Source: DATHZQ01 sp965216945 (lineage in GTDB: Bacteria; Actinomycetota; Acidimicrobiia; Spongiisociales; UBA5794). Taken from it: a DNA stretch of 64,000 bases. The notes beneath the pieces were generated by a model, which saw nothing but the letters and a program-made list of their open reading frames with translations, ran no database searches and was not told the origin of the DNA. The position numbers were made by a program, and so were the translations under genes. Shown one piece after another: positions 1 through 8,227 of this stretch (its first letter is position 1; each line of letters begins with the position of its first letter). The stretch covers positions 2,728,001 through 2,792,000 of the forward strand of contig CBDCGU010000003.1 of assembly GCA_965216945.1 (NCBI GenBank), given 5' to 3'.

Positions 1-2
1 GA

Positions 3-293
3 ACCAACAACTACAACCCGGCGAGTCGCTTCCTCGGTGAGATTCCCGACCACCTCGTCGTCCAGGCGAAACGGGCCCGGCGGATCCCGGCCAAGGAGAC
101 GGCGGGACCGGTGAAGCCCCACGTCGAGGCGGTCGATATCGGAACGGGCGACCGCGTGCGCCATTCGCATTGGGGAACCGGCACCGTCCGGGAAGTGATC
201 GGCGCCGGCGACCGCGCCGAGGCCGTCGTCAACTTCGACGCAGAAGGCGTCAAGCGCCTGCTGCTGGCCTGGGCGCCGTTGGAGCGGGTGTAG
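3..293 (+). CDS. pcrA: ATP-dependent DNA helicase PcrA/UvrD, C-terminal end (partial)
   Basis: Only the last 96 codons lie in the window; the 5' part is off the left edge. The visible part reads NPASRFLGEIP, which is the conserved end of the UvrD/PcrA helicase core (the invariant SRFL-x-EIP just after motif VI). A linker and a small Tudor-like beta domain follow (VRHSHWGTGTVREV ... AVVNFDAEGVKRLL). In PcrA this C-terminal domain contacts RNA polymerase and is typical of actinobacterial and firmicute enzymes. The product unwinds DNA 3' to 5' in nucleotide excision repair and in removing stalled complexes. A perfect GC hairpin 28 nt after the stop probably ends the transcript. Confidence 0.88.
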   Translation, partial: TNNYNPASRFLGEIPDHLVVQAKRARRIPAKETAGPVKPHVEAVDIGTGDRVRHSHWGTGTVREVIGAGDRAEAVVNFDAEGVKRLLLAWAPLERV

Positions 294-320
294 GGAGATT
301 CGCGAACGGCGACGCGCATC

Positions 321-340
321 GGGGCCTCGCACGAGGCCCC
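321..340 (+). terminator. GC-rich hairpin after pcrA
   Basis: GGGGCCTC-GCAC-GAGGCCCC is a perfect 8-bp stem with a 4-nt loop, 28 nt after the helicase stop codon. No T-tract follows, as is common in high-GC actinobacteria. Confidence 0.6.
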
Positions 341-487
341 AACACGTCGATCAGCCCCCCGGCTGGTGGGCGGGTGCCCACGCCCTTCCATGGCCGGCCC
401 GGCTGCTGAGATGACACCCTCAGATCGTGTGTCCGCAGCAGGGGTGTGCCGGCCACATAGAGTGATATGAGGGAGAGAGCGGGAGCG

Positions 488-1045
488 ATGCAGCGGTCTG
501 ACACCTGGTTCGACCAGATGTACGCCGAGCACCACCGGCACATCCTCGCCTACTGCTTGCGGCGCACCACGCCCGCGGAGGCCGACGACGCCGTATCCGA
601 CGTTTTCGCCGTTGCGTGGCGGCGCCGTGCCGATATGCCACGAGGCGAGGGAACGCTCCCATGGCTCTACGGCGTGGCCCGCCGCGTGCTGTCGCAACAG
701 CGGCGGACGTCGGCGCGATTCGTTCGGCTTCGATCCAAGATCGCCGCAGTCCCCGACCCGCCACCGCTCCACCCCGACGCCGTCGTCGTACAGCGCAGTG
801 AGTACGCCGAGGTGCGGCGGGCCGTGTCGCAACTCAGCGAAGCCGACCAGGAAGTGTTGTTGCTGGCGGCATGGGAGGGCCTGTCGCACCGGCAGATCGC
901 CGACGTGCTGGGGTGCAGTCCCGCTGCGGTCGGCAAGCGGTTCTCCCGGGCCAAGCAGCGGCTGGCGAAGCAATACCGACGCACATCGACCACACATTCG
1001 CATCGTCCCCCGGCGAGCACGTCAGAAGGAGGTGGGAGCACATGA
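488..1045 (+). CDS. RNA polymerase ECF-type sigma factor
   Basis: This 185-residue protein has the two-domain layout of group 4 sigma factors. Region 2 covers about residues 5-75: MYAEHHRHILAYCLRR, then a D-D-A-V-S-D-V-F segment that melts the -10 element. Region 4 covers about 110-170, with a helix-turn-helix LSHRQIADVLGCSPAAVGKRFSRAKQRL. An in-frame ATG at 467 is the alternative start. I prefer 488 because GGGAG lies just upstream and region 2 then begins near the N terminus. The stop overlaps the next start (ATGA at 1042-1045), so the pair is translationally coupled, the usual arrangement of a sigma factor with its regulator. The regulon cannot be told from the sequence. Confidence 0.88.
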   Translation: MQRSDTWFDQMYAEHHRHILAYCLRRTTPAEADDAVSDVFAVAWRRRADMPRGEGTLPWLYGVARRVLSQQRRTSARFVRLRSKIAAVPDPPPLHPDAVVVQRSEYAEVRRAVSQLSEADQEVLLLAAWEGLSHRQIADVLGCSPAAVGKRFSRAKQRLAKQYRRTSTTHSHRPPASTSEGGGST

Positions 1046-1887
1046 GCACGACCGAGCAGATCTACGAGCTGCTGATCCAGGCCAACCCGGTGCCGCATCC
1101 AGATGCGTTGCTACCAGACTTGCCGACCGCTGCACCCAACCTCCACGTTCTCGATCCGGGGAGGAGCCCCATGCAGACCCAAGACAAGGTGACGCCCATA
1201 CCGTCGACGCAGCCGCGCAAGCGGTGGGTCCCGGCCGTGGCAGCTGCTGCTGCCGTCGTCATCATCATCGCCGCCGTCACACTGGTGTTGGACCGGACGG
1301 GCGACGATCCGGCGCCCGTCGTCGACACGCCGGCACCCGAGCTCGATCCGAACGCGGAACGCGAAGCCGCTGCGGTCGCCGCCGTGGAGCGATTTCACGC
1401 TGCGATCAATGCCGGCGACATGGAGACGATCGTGGCGCTGGCGCAACCCGACGAAGCCGACCTCCAGATGTTCGAGAGCAATGCTGCGATGGCAGCCGAG
1501 TATCCCCAAGAGGTGCGACGCTGCGTCGCTGCCATCACGACCGAAGAGCTCGTCAGAGTCGAGTGCGAGGTCGTCATGTCGGCCCCTGTCTTCGTGGCCC
1601 TGGGCGTCGGCGAGCTGGTCTTTCCGTGGCAGGTGTACGCCGACGGCCTCGTCGAGTGGCGTCCCTGGGAGGGCGTCGATCCGGGCGAGATCAACCGGGC
1701 GTACCGCGACTATCTGCGGCTCCATCATCTCGAGGCCTACGAAGAGGTCTGCGACCCTTCCCGCTACACGTTCGGCACGATCAACTTCGACGGCGGCATG
1801 GCGTTCACGGCGCCATGCGCCGAGCTGCAGCTCTCCGTCGAAGAGGACGTCGCCGCCTGGATCGAGGCGGGTCGTCCCGAGGGCTGA
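1042..1887 (+). CDS. Single-pass membrane protein coupled to the ECF sigma factor, NTF2/SnoaL-like outer domain
   Basis: 281 residues. AGGAGG at 1027 sits well for the ATG at 1042, which overlaps the sigma stop. The first ~60 residues are cytoplasmic and hold no zinc-finger HxxxCxxC motif. One membrane span lies at about 62-83 (VPAVAAAAAVVIIIAAVTLVL). The extracytoplasmic part begins REAAAVAAVERFHAAINAGDMETIVALA, which is how NTF2/SnoaL-like domains start (helix followed by a stretch with aspartates). The position and topology suggest an anti-sigma factor, but that role is inferred from the operon alone. A strong hairpin follows the gene, so sigma factor and partner look like a two-gene operon. 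Confidence 0.75.
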   Translation: MSTTEQIYELLIQANPVPHPDALLPDLPTAAPNLHVLDPGRSPMQTQDKVTPIPSTQPRKRWVPAVAAAAAVVIIIAAVTLVLDRTGDDPAPVVDTPAPELDPNAEREAAAVAAVERFHAAINAGDMETIVALAQPDEADLQMFESNAAMAAEYPQEVRRCVAAITTEELVRVECEVVMSAPVFVALGVGELVFPWQVYADGLVEWRPWEGVDPGEINRAYRDYLRLHHLEAYEEVCDPSRYTFGTINFDGGMAFTAPCAELQLSVEEDVAAWIEAGRPEG

Positions 1888-1911
1888 TCCGATCGAGTCC
1901 AGCATCATCGA

Positions 1912-1946
1912 CCGGCCGGGTTCCGCCGGGGGAGGAACCCGGCCGG
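1912..1946 (+). terminator. 13-bp perfect hairpin ending the sigma operon
   Basis: The left arm CCGGCCGGGTTCC (1912-1924) pairs perfectly with GGAACCCGGCCGG (1934-1946) across a 9-nt loop. It lies 25 nt after the stop of the membrane protein gene. There is no U-tract. Confidence 0.7.
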
Positions 1947-1996
1947 GACCCGTGTCGTATGCTCCCGCCCCATGACCCGCCACGATGTGACCGGAC

Positions 1997-2776
1997 ATGA
2001 GTGACCCCGTAGGGCTCCTCGAGGCGGCGGCGTCCCTCTCACTGATCGCGCTTGCGGTAGTGCTGTCGTGGTGGCGCAACCTCGGCGTGGAGCGCTCGAT
2101 CGTGTGGGCGGCAGCCCGCGCCGCCGCACAACTCATCGCCGTGGGCGTGGGGCTCGCCCTCGTCTTCGAGTCGTCGCTGTCGTGGCTGTGGTCGGTGCTG
2201 TGGGTGATCGGCATGGTGATCATCGCCGCCGTGACGGTCCGTAGGCGAGCGCCCGCCATCCCCGGTCTCGGCTGGATCGGCTTCGCTTCGATCGGAGGCA
2301 GTACCGCCGTGGCGCTGGCGCTCGTGCTGCTGCCGGATGTCATCGACCCCGTACCCGTCTCCTTCGTTGTGATCGCAGGGATCACCATCGGCAACACGAT
2401 GCCGAGCACGGTGCTGGCCGTCGATTTGGTGAACCGCTACGCCAGGGAGCGACGGCCCGAGTTGGAGGGGCTGCTTGCGCTGGGTTTCGACAGGCGAGGC
2501 GCAGCACGCCATCTCTCCTCCGACACCGCACGCACGGCGCTGATTCCGCAGATCGAGCGCACGAAAGCCGTCGGGCTCATCGCGCTGCCGGGGGCGATGA
2601 CCGGTTTGCTGCTCGCCGGGGTCGACGCCTTCGATGCGGTGATGGTCCAGCTCGTGATCATGTACGTCGTGCTCGGCTCCGTGGCGACGTCGGTCGTCAT
2701 CGTCACGGTCGTCGCCTCGCAGCGGGTGTTCACACCCGATTGGCGTGTTGCCGACTGGACCAGGGAGCCGGCGTAG
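1997..2776 (+). CDS. FetB/UPF0014-family membrane permease (iron-export type)
   Basis: 259 residues, almost all hydrophobic, with about seven membrane spans. The family signature is the central block VSFVVIAGITIGNTMPST followed by ARERRPELEGLLALGFDRRGAARH and a conserved P-Q-I-E-R-T-K-x-V-G-L-I-x-L-P-G-A-M-T-G segment. These mark the FetB (YbbM) family, the membrane subunit of an ABC exporter that protects E. coli from iron and peroxide stress. The partner ATPase FetA is not next to this gene on either side, so it must be elsewhere or absent. Product family is confident; the substrate is inferred from E. coli. Confidence 0.85.
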   Translation: MSDPVGLLEAAASLSLIALAVVLSWWRNLGVERSIVWAAARAAAQLIAVGVGLALVFESSLSWLWSVLWVIGMVIIAAVTVRRRAPAIPGLGWIGFASIGGSTAVALALVLLPDVIDPVPVSFVVIAGITIGNTMPSTVLAVDLVNRYARERRPELEGLLALGFDRRGAARHLSSDTARTALIPQIERTKAVGLIALPGAMTGLLLAGVDAFDAVMVQLVIMYVVLGSVATSVVIVTVVASQRVFTPDWRVADWTREPA

Positions 2777-2869
2777 GCGCGAAGGGTGACACAAGGCGAC
2801 GCCTACGTACCAGATGCACCAGGCACACGGGCGTCGGGTCGGGTGTGCCCGCCACTAACCTTCGTGCTC

Positions 2870-3253
2870 ATGCCGCCCCGCATCCTGATCGCCAAGCCTG
2901 GTCTCGACGGCCACGACCGTGGGGCCAAGGTGGTAGCGAGGGCCTTGCGCGACGCCGGGTGTGAAGTGATCTATTCGGGGCTGCACCAGACACCCGCCCA
3001 GATCGTCGAGACGGCCATCCAGGAGGACGTCGATGCGATCGGATTGTCGGTCCTGTCGGGAGCCCACATGACGCTCTTCCCCAAGGTGGTGGAGCTCTTG
3101 GCGGAACGAGATGCGGACGACATCGTGGTGTTCGGCGGCGGCATCATCCCGGACGAGGACATCCCCGTGCTCGAAGGCAAGGGTCTCGCCAAGATCTTCA
3201 CGCCCGGAGCATCCCTCACCGAGATCGCCGACTGGGTCGACCACACCCTGTGA
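2870..3253 (+). CDS. Cobalamin-binding subunit of methylmalonyl-CoA mutase (small B12 domain)
   Basis: 127 residues, starting MPPRILIAKPGLDGHDRG. The DxHxxG motif (D13, H15, G18) supplies the lower axial histidine to cobalamin. The SVLSGAH and VFGGGIIP segments bind the nucleotide tail, as in the C-terminal domain of MutB and in the free small subunits of archaeal-type and actinobacterial mutases. I chose the ATG at 2870 because it gives the normal family N terminus; a longer frame from 2786 adds only low-complexity residues. The large catalytic subunit is not in the window. The gene precedes sucCD by about 145 nt, so succinyl-CoA made by the mutase would be the substrate of the next enzyme. 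Confidence 0.88.
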   Translation: MPPRILIAKPGLDGHDRGAKVVARALRDAGCEVIYSGLHQTPAQIVETAIQEDVDAIGLSVLSGAHMTLFPKVVELLAERDADDIVVFGGGIIPDEDIPVLEGKGLAKIFTPGASLTEIADWVDHTL

Positions 3254-3398
3254 CTCGTGGCCCGAGTGGGGCCTCGGGTGCGCCCGTCGCAAATGGCGCT
3301 GGGCTCGCGGCACCCGCTTCACGCCGGCCGTTGGCTTCGCTCGAGGAACGGCGATCTGCGAGCATGCACCCCGCCGTCGGTCCGTGCAGGAGGAAGCG

Positions 3399-4622
3399 TT
3401 GAAGATCCACGAGTATCAGGCCAAGGAGCTCATGGAGGCTCGCGGCATCGCCGTTCCGCTCGGTCGGGCGGCGACGACCGTCGAGGAGGCCGTGGCAGCG
3501 GTTCGGCCGCTGGTCGAGGAGAGCGGCAACCGGGTCGTCGTGGTCAAGTCGCAGATTCACGCAGGCGGGCGAGGCAAGGGGCGGTTCCTGGAGCACCCGG
3601 ATGTGGCCGGTGTGAACGTCGTCACGGACGGGCTCGACGGCGGCATCGCGGCGGCCGAGGATCGGGTGCGGGGGCTCGCCGAAAAGATGCTCGGCTCGAC
3701 ATTGGTCACGATCCAGACCGGGCCCGGAGGCAAGCAGGTGAACCGGCTCTACGTCGAGCAAGGTATCGACATCGAGACCGAGCTCTATCTGTCGGTTCTC
3801 CTCGATCGAGCCAGCTCGCGCAACATCGTCATGGCGTCCACCGAGGGTGGCACCGAGATCGAGGAGGTCGCCGCCGAGACGCCGGAAAAGATCCTCAAGG
3901 AGACGATCGATCCCGCATACGGGCTGCTCGACTTCCAGGCCGCCCGGGTGGCTGCCGGCCTCGGACTCGCCGGGGACGCCTTTCGCAACGGCGTGAAGTT
4001 CGTCAAGGCGCTCACCACGGCGGCAATGGAGCTCGACACCGACATGATCGAGATCAACCCACTGGTCGTGACCACCGGCGGCGAGGTGATGGCGCTCGAC
4101 GGCAAGATGAGCTTCGAGGCGAACGCCCTCTACCGGCATCCTGACGTCGAGCAGATGCGCGACGTCACCGAGGAGGATGCCGCCGAGCTCGAAGCGGGGG
4201 AGCACGACCTCAGCTTCATCAAGCTCGACGGGACCATCGGGTGCATGGTGAATGGCGCCGGCCTTGCCATGGCCACGATGGACATCATCAAATACGTCGG
4301 CGGCGAACCCGCCAACTTCCTCGACGTCGGCGGGGGTGCCACGGCGGAAAAGGTCGCCGCAGCATTCAAGATCATCACGAAAGACCCCAATGTGAAGGGG
4401 ATCTTCGTGAACATCTTCGGGGGCATCATGCGATGCGACACGATCGCCACCGGAGTCATCGAAGCAGTGCAGGAAGTGGGGCTGGACGTGCCGCTTGTCG
4501 TTCGCCTCGAAGGCACGAACGTCGAACTGGGCAAGCAGATCCTCGACGAATCCGGCCTCGACCTGGTGAGCGCCGACGACATGAAGGACGGGGCACAGAA
4601 GATCATGGAGCTGACCCGATGA
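3399..4622 (+). CDS. sucC: Succinyl-CoA synthetase, beta subunit
   Basis: 407 residues. The TTG start at 3399 follows AGGAGG with 5-nt spacing and yields the standard N terminus (M)KIHEYQAKELM. Residues ~1-235 form the ATP-grasp fold: VVVKSQIHAGGRGKG is the nucleotide-binding loop, and DTDMIEINPLVV and ALDGKMSFE carry the metal ligands. The C-terminal flavodoxin-like domain has the power-helix region with VNIFGGIMRCDTIA. With SucD it makes succinate and ATP/GTP from succinyl-CoA in the TCA cycle. The stop overlaps the sucD start (ATGA 4619-4622). Confidence 0.97.
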   Translation: MKIHEYQAKELMEARGIAVPLGRAATTVEEAVAAVRPLVEESGNRVVVVKSQIHAGGRGKGRFLEHPDVAGVNVVTDGLDGGIAAAEDRVRGLAEKMLGSTLVTIQTGPGGKQVNRLYVEQGIDIETELYLSVLLDRASSRNIVMASTEGGTEIEEVAAETPEKILKETIDPAYGLLDFQAARVAAGLGLAGDAFRNGVKFVKALTTAAMELDTDMIEINPLVVTTGGEVMALDGKMSFEANALYRHPDVEQMRDVTEEDAAELEAGEHDLSFIKLDGTIGCMVNGAGLAMATMDIIKYVGGEPANFLDVGGGATAEKVAAAFKIITKDPNVKGIFVNIFGGIMRCDTIATGVIEAVQEVGLDVPLVVRLEGTNVELGKQILDESGLDLVSADDMKDGAQKIMELTR

Positions 4623-5545
4623 GCGTGCTGGTCGACAAGGACACCAAGGTGATCGTGCAGGGTCTCGGCAAGACGGGCACGTTCCACACCGACAAGGCGA
4701 TCGCCTATGGGACGAGGATGGTGGGAGCGGTTCATCCGAGCAAGGCGGGGACCACGGCGAGGTTCGAGGGCGAAACCGACCACTCCGGTTCGCCGGGACG
4801 CGACGACCGCTACTCGGTCGAGCTCCCCATCTTCGGCTCGGTCGTCGAAGCGGTGAAGGCCACGGGCGCCGTCGCCTCGGTCGTCTACGTGCCGCCACCG
4901 TTTGCTGCCGACGCCATCATGGAAGCCGCCGACGCGGGGCTCGGGTTGATCATCTGCATCACGGAGGGCATCCCCGTCGCCGACATGGTGATTGCCAAGC
5001 GGTACATCGGTGAGACCGGCAGCCGGCTGGTTGGTCCGAACTGCCCAGGAGTCATCACGCCGGGGGAGTGCAAGATCGGCATCATGCCCGGCTACATCCA
5101 CCACGCCGGCCGGATCGGAGTCGTCAGCCGCTCAGGGACGTTGACCTACGAGGCCGTCTTCCAGCTGACCAACAACGGACTCGGGCAGACCACTGCGATC
5201 GGGATCGGGGGCGATCCCGTCAACGGTACGAGCTTCGTCGACTGCCTGGCTCTCTTCAATGACGATCCGGCGACGGAAGGCGTGATCATGATCGGCGAGA
5301 TCGGCGGTACCGCAGAAGAGGAGGCCGCCGATTGGATCAAGGCTCACATGACCAAGCCGGTGGCCGGATTCATCGCGGGCACGACTGCCCCTCCCGGCAA
5401 GCGCATGGGCCACGCCGGGGCCATCATCTCCGGGGGGCAGGGCACGGCGGCCGGCAAGATCGCAGCGCTCGAGGCGGCTGGGGTCACGATGGCCCCCACG
5501 CCGACCGACATGGGAACGGCCATGCTGCAGGCGATGGGGGAGTAG
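4619..5545 (+). CDS. sucD: Succinyl-CoA synthetase, alpha subunit
   Basis: 308 residues and translationally coupled to sucC. The phosphorylated active-site histidine is H265 in KRMGHAGAIISGG. Other hallmarks are GPNCPGVITPGECKIGIMPG and SRSGTLTYEA. Two departures from the usual sequence are visible. The CoA-binding glycine loop reads GLGKTGTFH instead of the usual G-F-T-G-S-Q-G-T-F-H. About 18 extra residues (FEGETDHSGSPGRDDRYSVE) are inserted between the conserved GTT and LPIFGSV around residues 45-64. The rest aligns without gaps, so the enzyme should be active; whether CoA binding is altered is open. Confidence 0.96.
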   Translation: MSVLVDKDTKVIVQGLGKTGTFHTDKAIAYGTRMVGAVHPSKAGTTARFEGETDHSGSPGRDDRYSVELPIFGSVVEAVKATGAVASVVYVPPPFAADAIMEAADAGLGLIICITEGIPVADMVIAKRYIGETGSRLVGPNCPGVITPGECKIGIMPGYIHHAGRIGVVSRSGTLTYEAVFQLTNNGLGQTTAIGIGGDPVNGTSFVDCLALFNDDPATEGVIMIGEIGGTAEEEAADWIKAHMTKPVAGFIAGTTAPPGKRMGHAGAIISGGQGTAAGKIAALEAAGVTMAPTPTDMGTAMLQAMGE

Positions 5546-5594
5546 CCCGCACGGAGGGTGACGGGTGTGCCCCGCGCCGGGATAGGGTCATCGG

Positions 5595-6515
5595 GTGAAA
5601 CGCTTCGTGGTTGCCATTGTGATCGTGTTGCCGGCAGGGGCGTGTTCGTCGACGACCACCGACCCCACGACGGTACCGGCACCTGCGCCCGCCGCAACGG
5701 TGGCATCGGGAACGTCGACCACGGCCGCGGCTCCGTCGACGACGGCGGCGCCAGCAACGGCGTCAACGTCGACCTCCACCACGACGACCCTGCCTCCCGG
5801 GTATCCGGCGTTGCCCACGGGTGACGTCGAGCTCTGGACCGTGGAGATTCGAGCGACGTATCCACACGATGCCGGGGCGTTCACGCAAGGGCTGGTCTTC
5901 GTCGACGGCCGTCTGTACGAGAGCACCGGTCTCTACGGCGAATCGACCCTTCGCGAGGTCACGCTCACAACCGGAGAGGTCACGGCCAGCGCGGCTCTGG
6001 AGCCCAACCTCTTTGGGGAAGGTCTGGCATATGTCGATGATCGTCTCGTTCAGCTGACGTTCCGAGAGAACACCGCGATCGTGTGGTCGCAGGCCTTGGA
6101 GGAGCTCGATCGGTTCTCGTACGACGGTGAGGGCTGGGGCTTGTGTGACCTGGGCGGAGCGCTGGCGATGTCGGATGGATCGGAGACGTTGATGCTCCGC
6201 GATCGCACGACATTCGAGCCGATCGAGTCGCTGGTAGCGACCCTCGAGGGTGATCCGGTGGGGTCACTCAACGAGCTCGAGTGCGTGGACGGTCTCGTGT
6301 TCGCCAACGTGTGGAAGACCACGTACATCGTGGTCATCGACCCCGCCGACGGACAGATCAGGGCCGTCATCGACGCCGCCGAGCTCGACCGCTTCAGCGA
6401 GGCCAACTCGGCTGCCGTTCTCAACGGGATCGCCTACGACGCAGCTCGAGGCGTGTTCTATCTCACCGGCAAGCTGTGGCCCATGCTCTATGAGGTGACC
6501 TTTGTTGCGTCGTGA
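5595..6515 (+). CDS. Glutaminyl-peptide cyclotransferase family lipoprotein (glutamine cyclotransferase)
   Basis: 306 residues with a GTG start. A lipoprotein signal ends at the lipobox LPAGAC (lipidated C17), and a 45-residue Ser/Thr/Ala/Pro-rich linker leads to the catalytic domain. That domain begins IRATYPHDAGAFTQGLVFVDGRLYESTGLYGES, the signature of the plant/bacterial glutamine cyclotransferase beta-propeller. It ends LNGIAYDAARGVFYLTGKLWPMLYEV, also typical. Enzymes of this family turn N-terminal glutamine into pyroglutamate on exported proteins. The protein would be anchored on the outer face of the membrane. It overlaps the next gene by 14 nt. Confidence 0.88.
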   Translation: MKRFVVAIVIVLPAGACSSTTTDPTTVPAPAPAATVASGTSTTAAAPSTTAAPATASTSTSTTTTLPPGYPALPTGDVELWTVEIRATYPHDAGAFTQGLVFVDGRLYESTGLYGESTLREVTLTTGEVTASAALEPNLFGEGLAYVDDRLVQLTFRENTAIVWSQALEELDRFSYDGEGWGLCDLGGALAMSDGSETLMLRDRTTFEPIESLVATLEGDPVGSLNELECVDGLVFANVWKTTYIVVIDPADGQIRAVIDAAELDRFSEANSAAVLNGIAYDAARGVFYLTGKLWPMLYEVTFVAS

Positions 6516-7506
6516 CCGAGCGCTGTGGTTTGTGGCCATTGCGGCGACAGTGCTCGTGGCCGCTGCGTGCGCCGGCGACGACGCGGCAGTGACGACATCG
6601 ACCGCAGCCGCGCCGACGGCACCGACAGTCGACTCGACGACCACGACGGCGGTGCCGTCCACCTCGGAGCCGGTCCAGGCCACAACGATCCCCATGCCGA
6701 GGGGTCCGGTGGGTGACCCCGAGACGGTCGTGCTCGAGGTCGACGGCATCCCCCGCAGCTACCGGCTGTACGTTCCGCCGTCGCTCGGCGATCACCCAGA
6801 TCCCGTGCCGCTGATCGTAGATCTGCATGGCTTCGGATCCGACCCCGCCAGCCACGACCGAACGAGCGAGATGGGCCCCCTCGCCGACGCCGTCGGATTC
6901 GTGGTTGCCCAACCAGCCGCTCGCGGCGACATCGCCGCCTGGAACGGTCAACCCGACGAGCCCGGCTCGGCCGCCGACGTCGCATTCATCAGGGCGCTCG
7001 TCGCCGACGTGGACTCTCGCATCGGGGTCGACTCGAGCGCCGTGTTCGCCTCGGGGTTCTCCAACGGCGGGGGGATGGCCCACCGGCTGGCATGTGACGC
7101 ATCGGACCTGTTTGCCGCAATCGGCACTGTCGCGGGCCAGTACCCGCTTACGGAATCGTGCGAGCCGTCCCGGCCGGTGTCGATCATCTCGTTTCACGGG
7201 ACCAGCGACGTGGTGGTGCCCATGACGGGCGTTCGGCGGCTCTTCCCGGATGTGACGGCCTGGATAGAGCGATGGGGCGCCCGCAATGGGTGTGCTCCGG
7301 TGCCGGTGCGTGAGCGCCGCGCCGACGATGTGCTCGTCGACAGGTGGACGTCGTGTGACGGCGACGTCGAGGTGGTTTTCTACACCATCGAAGAGGGACC
7401 GCATGCATGGCCGGGCTCGCGTGGCAACGTCGTGTTCTCGGCGACGGAGAGCATCCACGCCAGCCAGGAGATGTGGGTGTTCTTCAGGGACCATGTTCGG
7501 TCGTGA
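6502..7506 (+). CDS. LpqC/PHB-depolymerase-type esterase lipoprotein
   Basis: 334 residues, TTG start inside the end of the preceding gene, with GAGGTG upstream. The N terminus is a lipoprotein signal with lipobox VAAAC (C23) and a Thr/Ser-rich linker. The alpha/beta-hydrolase core shows an oxyanion motif DLHGFGSDPASH, the nucleophile elbow GFSNGGG with S187, FHGTSDVVVP near the acid residue, and the catalytic histidine in GPHAWPGS. This order matches the LpqC/feruloyl-esterase/poly(3-hydroxybutyrate)-depolymerase-like family. The natural ester substrate is unknown. The last codons and the next few bases are duplicated at 18496-18529. Confidence 0.87.
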   Translation: MLRRDRALWFVAIAATVLVAAACAGDDAAVTTSTAAAPTAPTVDSTTTTAVPSTSEPVQATTIPMPRGPVGDPETVVLEVDGIPRSYRLYVPPSLGDHPDPVPLIVDLHGFGSDPASHDRTSEMGPLADAVGFVVAQPAARGDIAAWNGQPDEPGSAADVAFIRALVADVDSRIGVDSSAVFASGFSNGGGMAHRLACDASDLFAAIGTVAGQYPLTESCEPSRPVSIISFHGTSDVVVPMTGVRRLFPDVTAWIERWGARNGCAPVPVRERRADDVLVDRWTSCDGDVEVVFYTIEEGPHAWPGSRGNVVFSATESIHASQEMWVFFRDHVRS

Positions 7507-7512
7507 AGAGGC
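7479..7512. repeat. Copy 1 of a 34-nt dispersed repeat (esterase 3' end)
   Basis: The last nine codons of the esterase plus its stop and six following bases recur at 18496-18529 with two mismatches. The first 23 bases are identical. The unit can fold, since CTTCAGGGACC is nearly complementary to the TGAAG-side arm of copy 2. Confidence 0.7.
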
Positions 7513-7590
7513 GGGTACCGCCGCGGGCCGCTCCCCTGCTGGATATCGGATGGGTGAATCGCCCCCACTCGGGTGACCGGTGTGTGTGCG

Positions 7591-7863
7591 TTATGCGCTG
7601 GTTGACTCCGCCCGAGATCCGCGGACCAGCCTGGACACCAACTGGACCAGCTTCCAGACTGACCACGCAAATACGACGCCGACCGCGCCATTGAGGGCCC
7701 CTAAGAAGAAGCCACCAATCCAGATCTGAGCGAACGACATCGTGGGATCACCGCTGGTGGTGAGGGTGATCGACCAGATGACTCCGATCACCGGTATCGC
7801 CCACCACCGATACTTCGGGATGAGCCCTCCGATCAGTCCGTAGAGGATTGCAGCTGGGATCAT
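7591..7863 (-). CDS. Small membrane protein of unknown function
   Basis: 90 residues with an ATG start. Two to three hydrophobic stretches are visible (AAILYGLIGGLIP, WAIPVIGVIWSITL, IWIGGFFLGALNGAVGVVFAW), and the tail is charged and basic (RLVRGSRAES). I do not recognise a family. The composition is that of a real integral membrane protein, not a chance frame. It is convergent with the esterase gene. A decayed reading frame at 10010-10366 has a similar two-span character, but I cannot show that the two are homologous. Confidence 0.55.
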   Translation of the reverse strand: MIPAAILYGLIGGLIPKYRWWAIPVIGVIWSITLTTSGDPTMSFAQIWIGGFFLGALNGAVGVVFAWSVWKLVQLVSRLVRGSRAESTSA

Positions 7864-8227
7864 GAGTACCTATTCGGGATGAGAATACCGTGGGCTGTGG
7901 CGTGTGATTCTGGGCAGGTTCCGGAAGGTGCCCGGAATCGCCACTTGCAGTATCGGTCTATCGAGTTGGTCCGCACTACTCACGTGGCGGCGGGGAGCGG
8001 AAGCTGGTCACGCTGGAGGATCCAAGCGGATCGAAGGTGACGTTCCCCGTTGTCTGCTCCGGGTGCGCCTCGCGTGTGATGCGCCGACCCCGTCTTCCCC
8101 CGCAGCAGAACTGCTGGATACCTAACCATCGTTGGCGAAGCTTCAGACCCGACCAGTACTTCGGACCATGTCGACACCAACCACACCGACCGCCAAGTCC
8201 CGGGCCGGATCGTCGATTGAGCGGTGC
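7864..8227. other. Intergenic stretch without a supported gene
   Basis: No frame has a convincing start and product. One short plus-strand segment around 8005-8085 (KLVTLEDPSGSKVTFPVVC) looks protein-like but is open for only about 35 codons and matches nothing I know. It may be a gene remnant. Confidence 0.4.
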
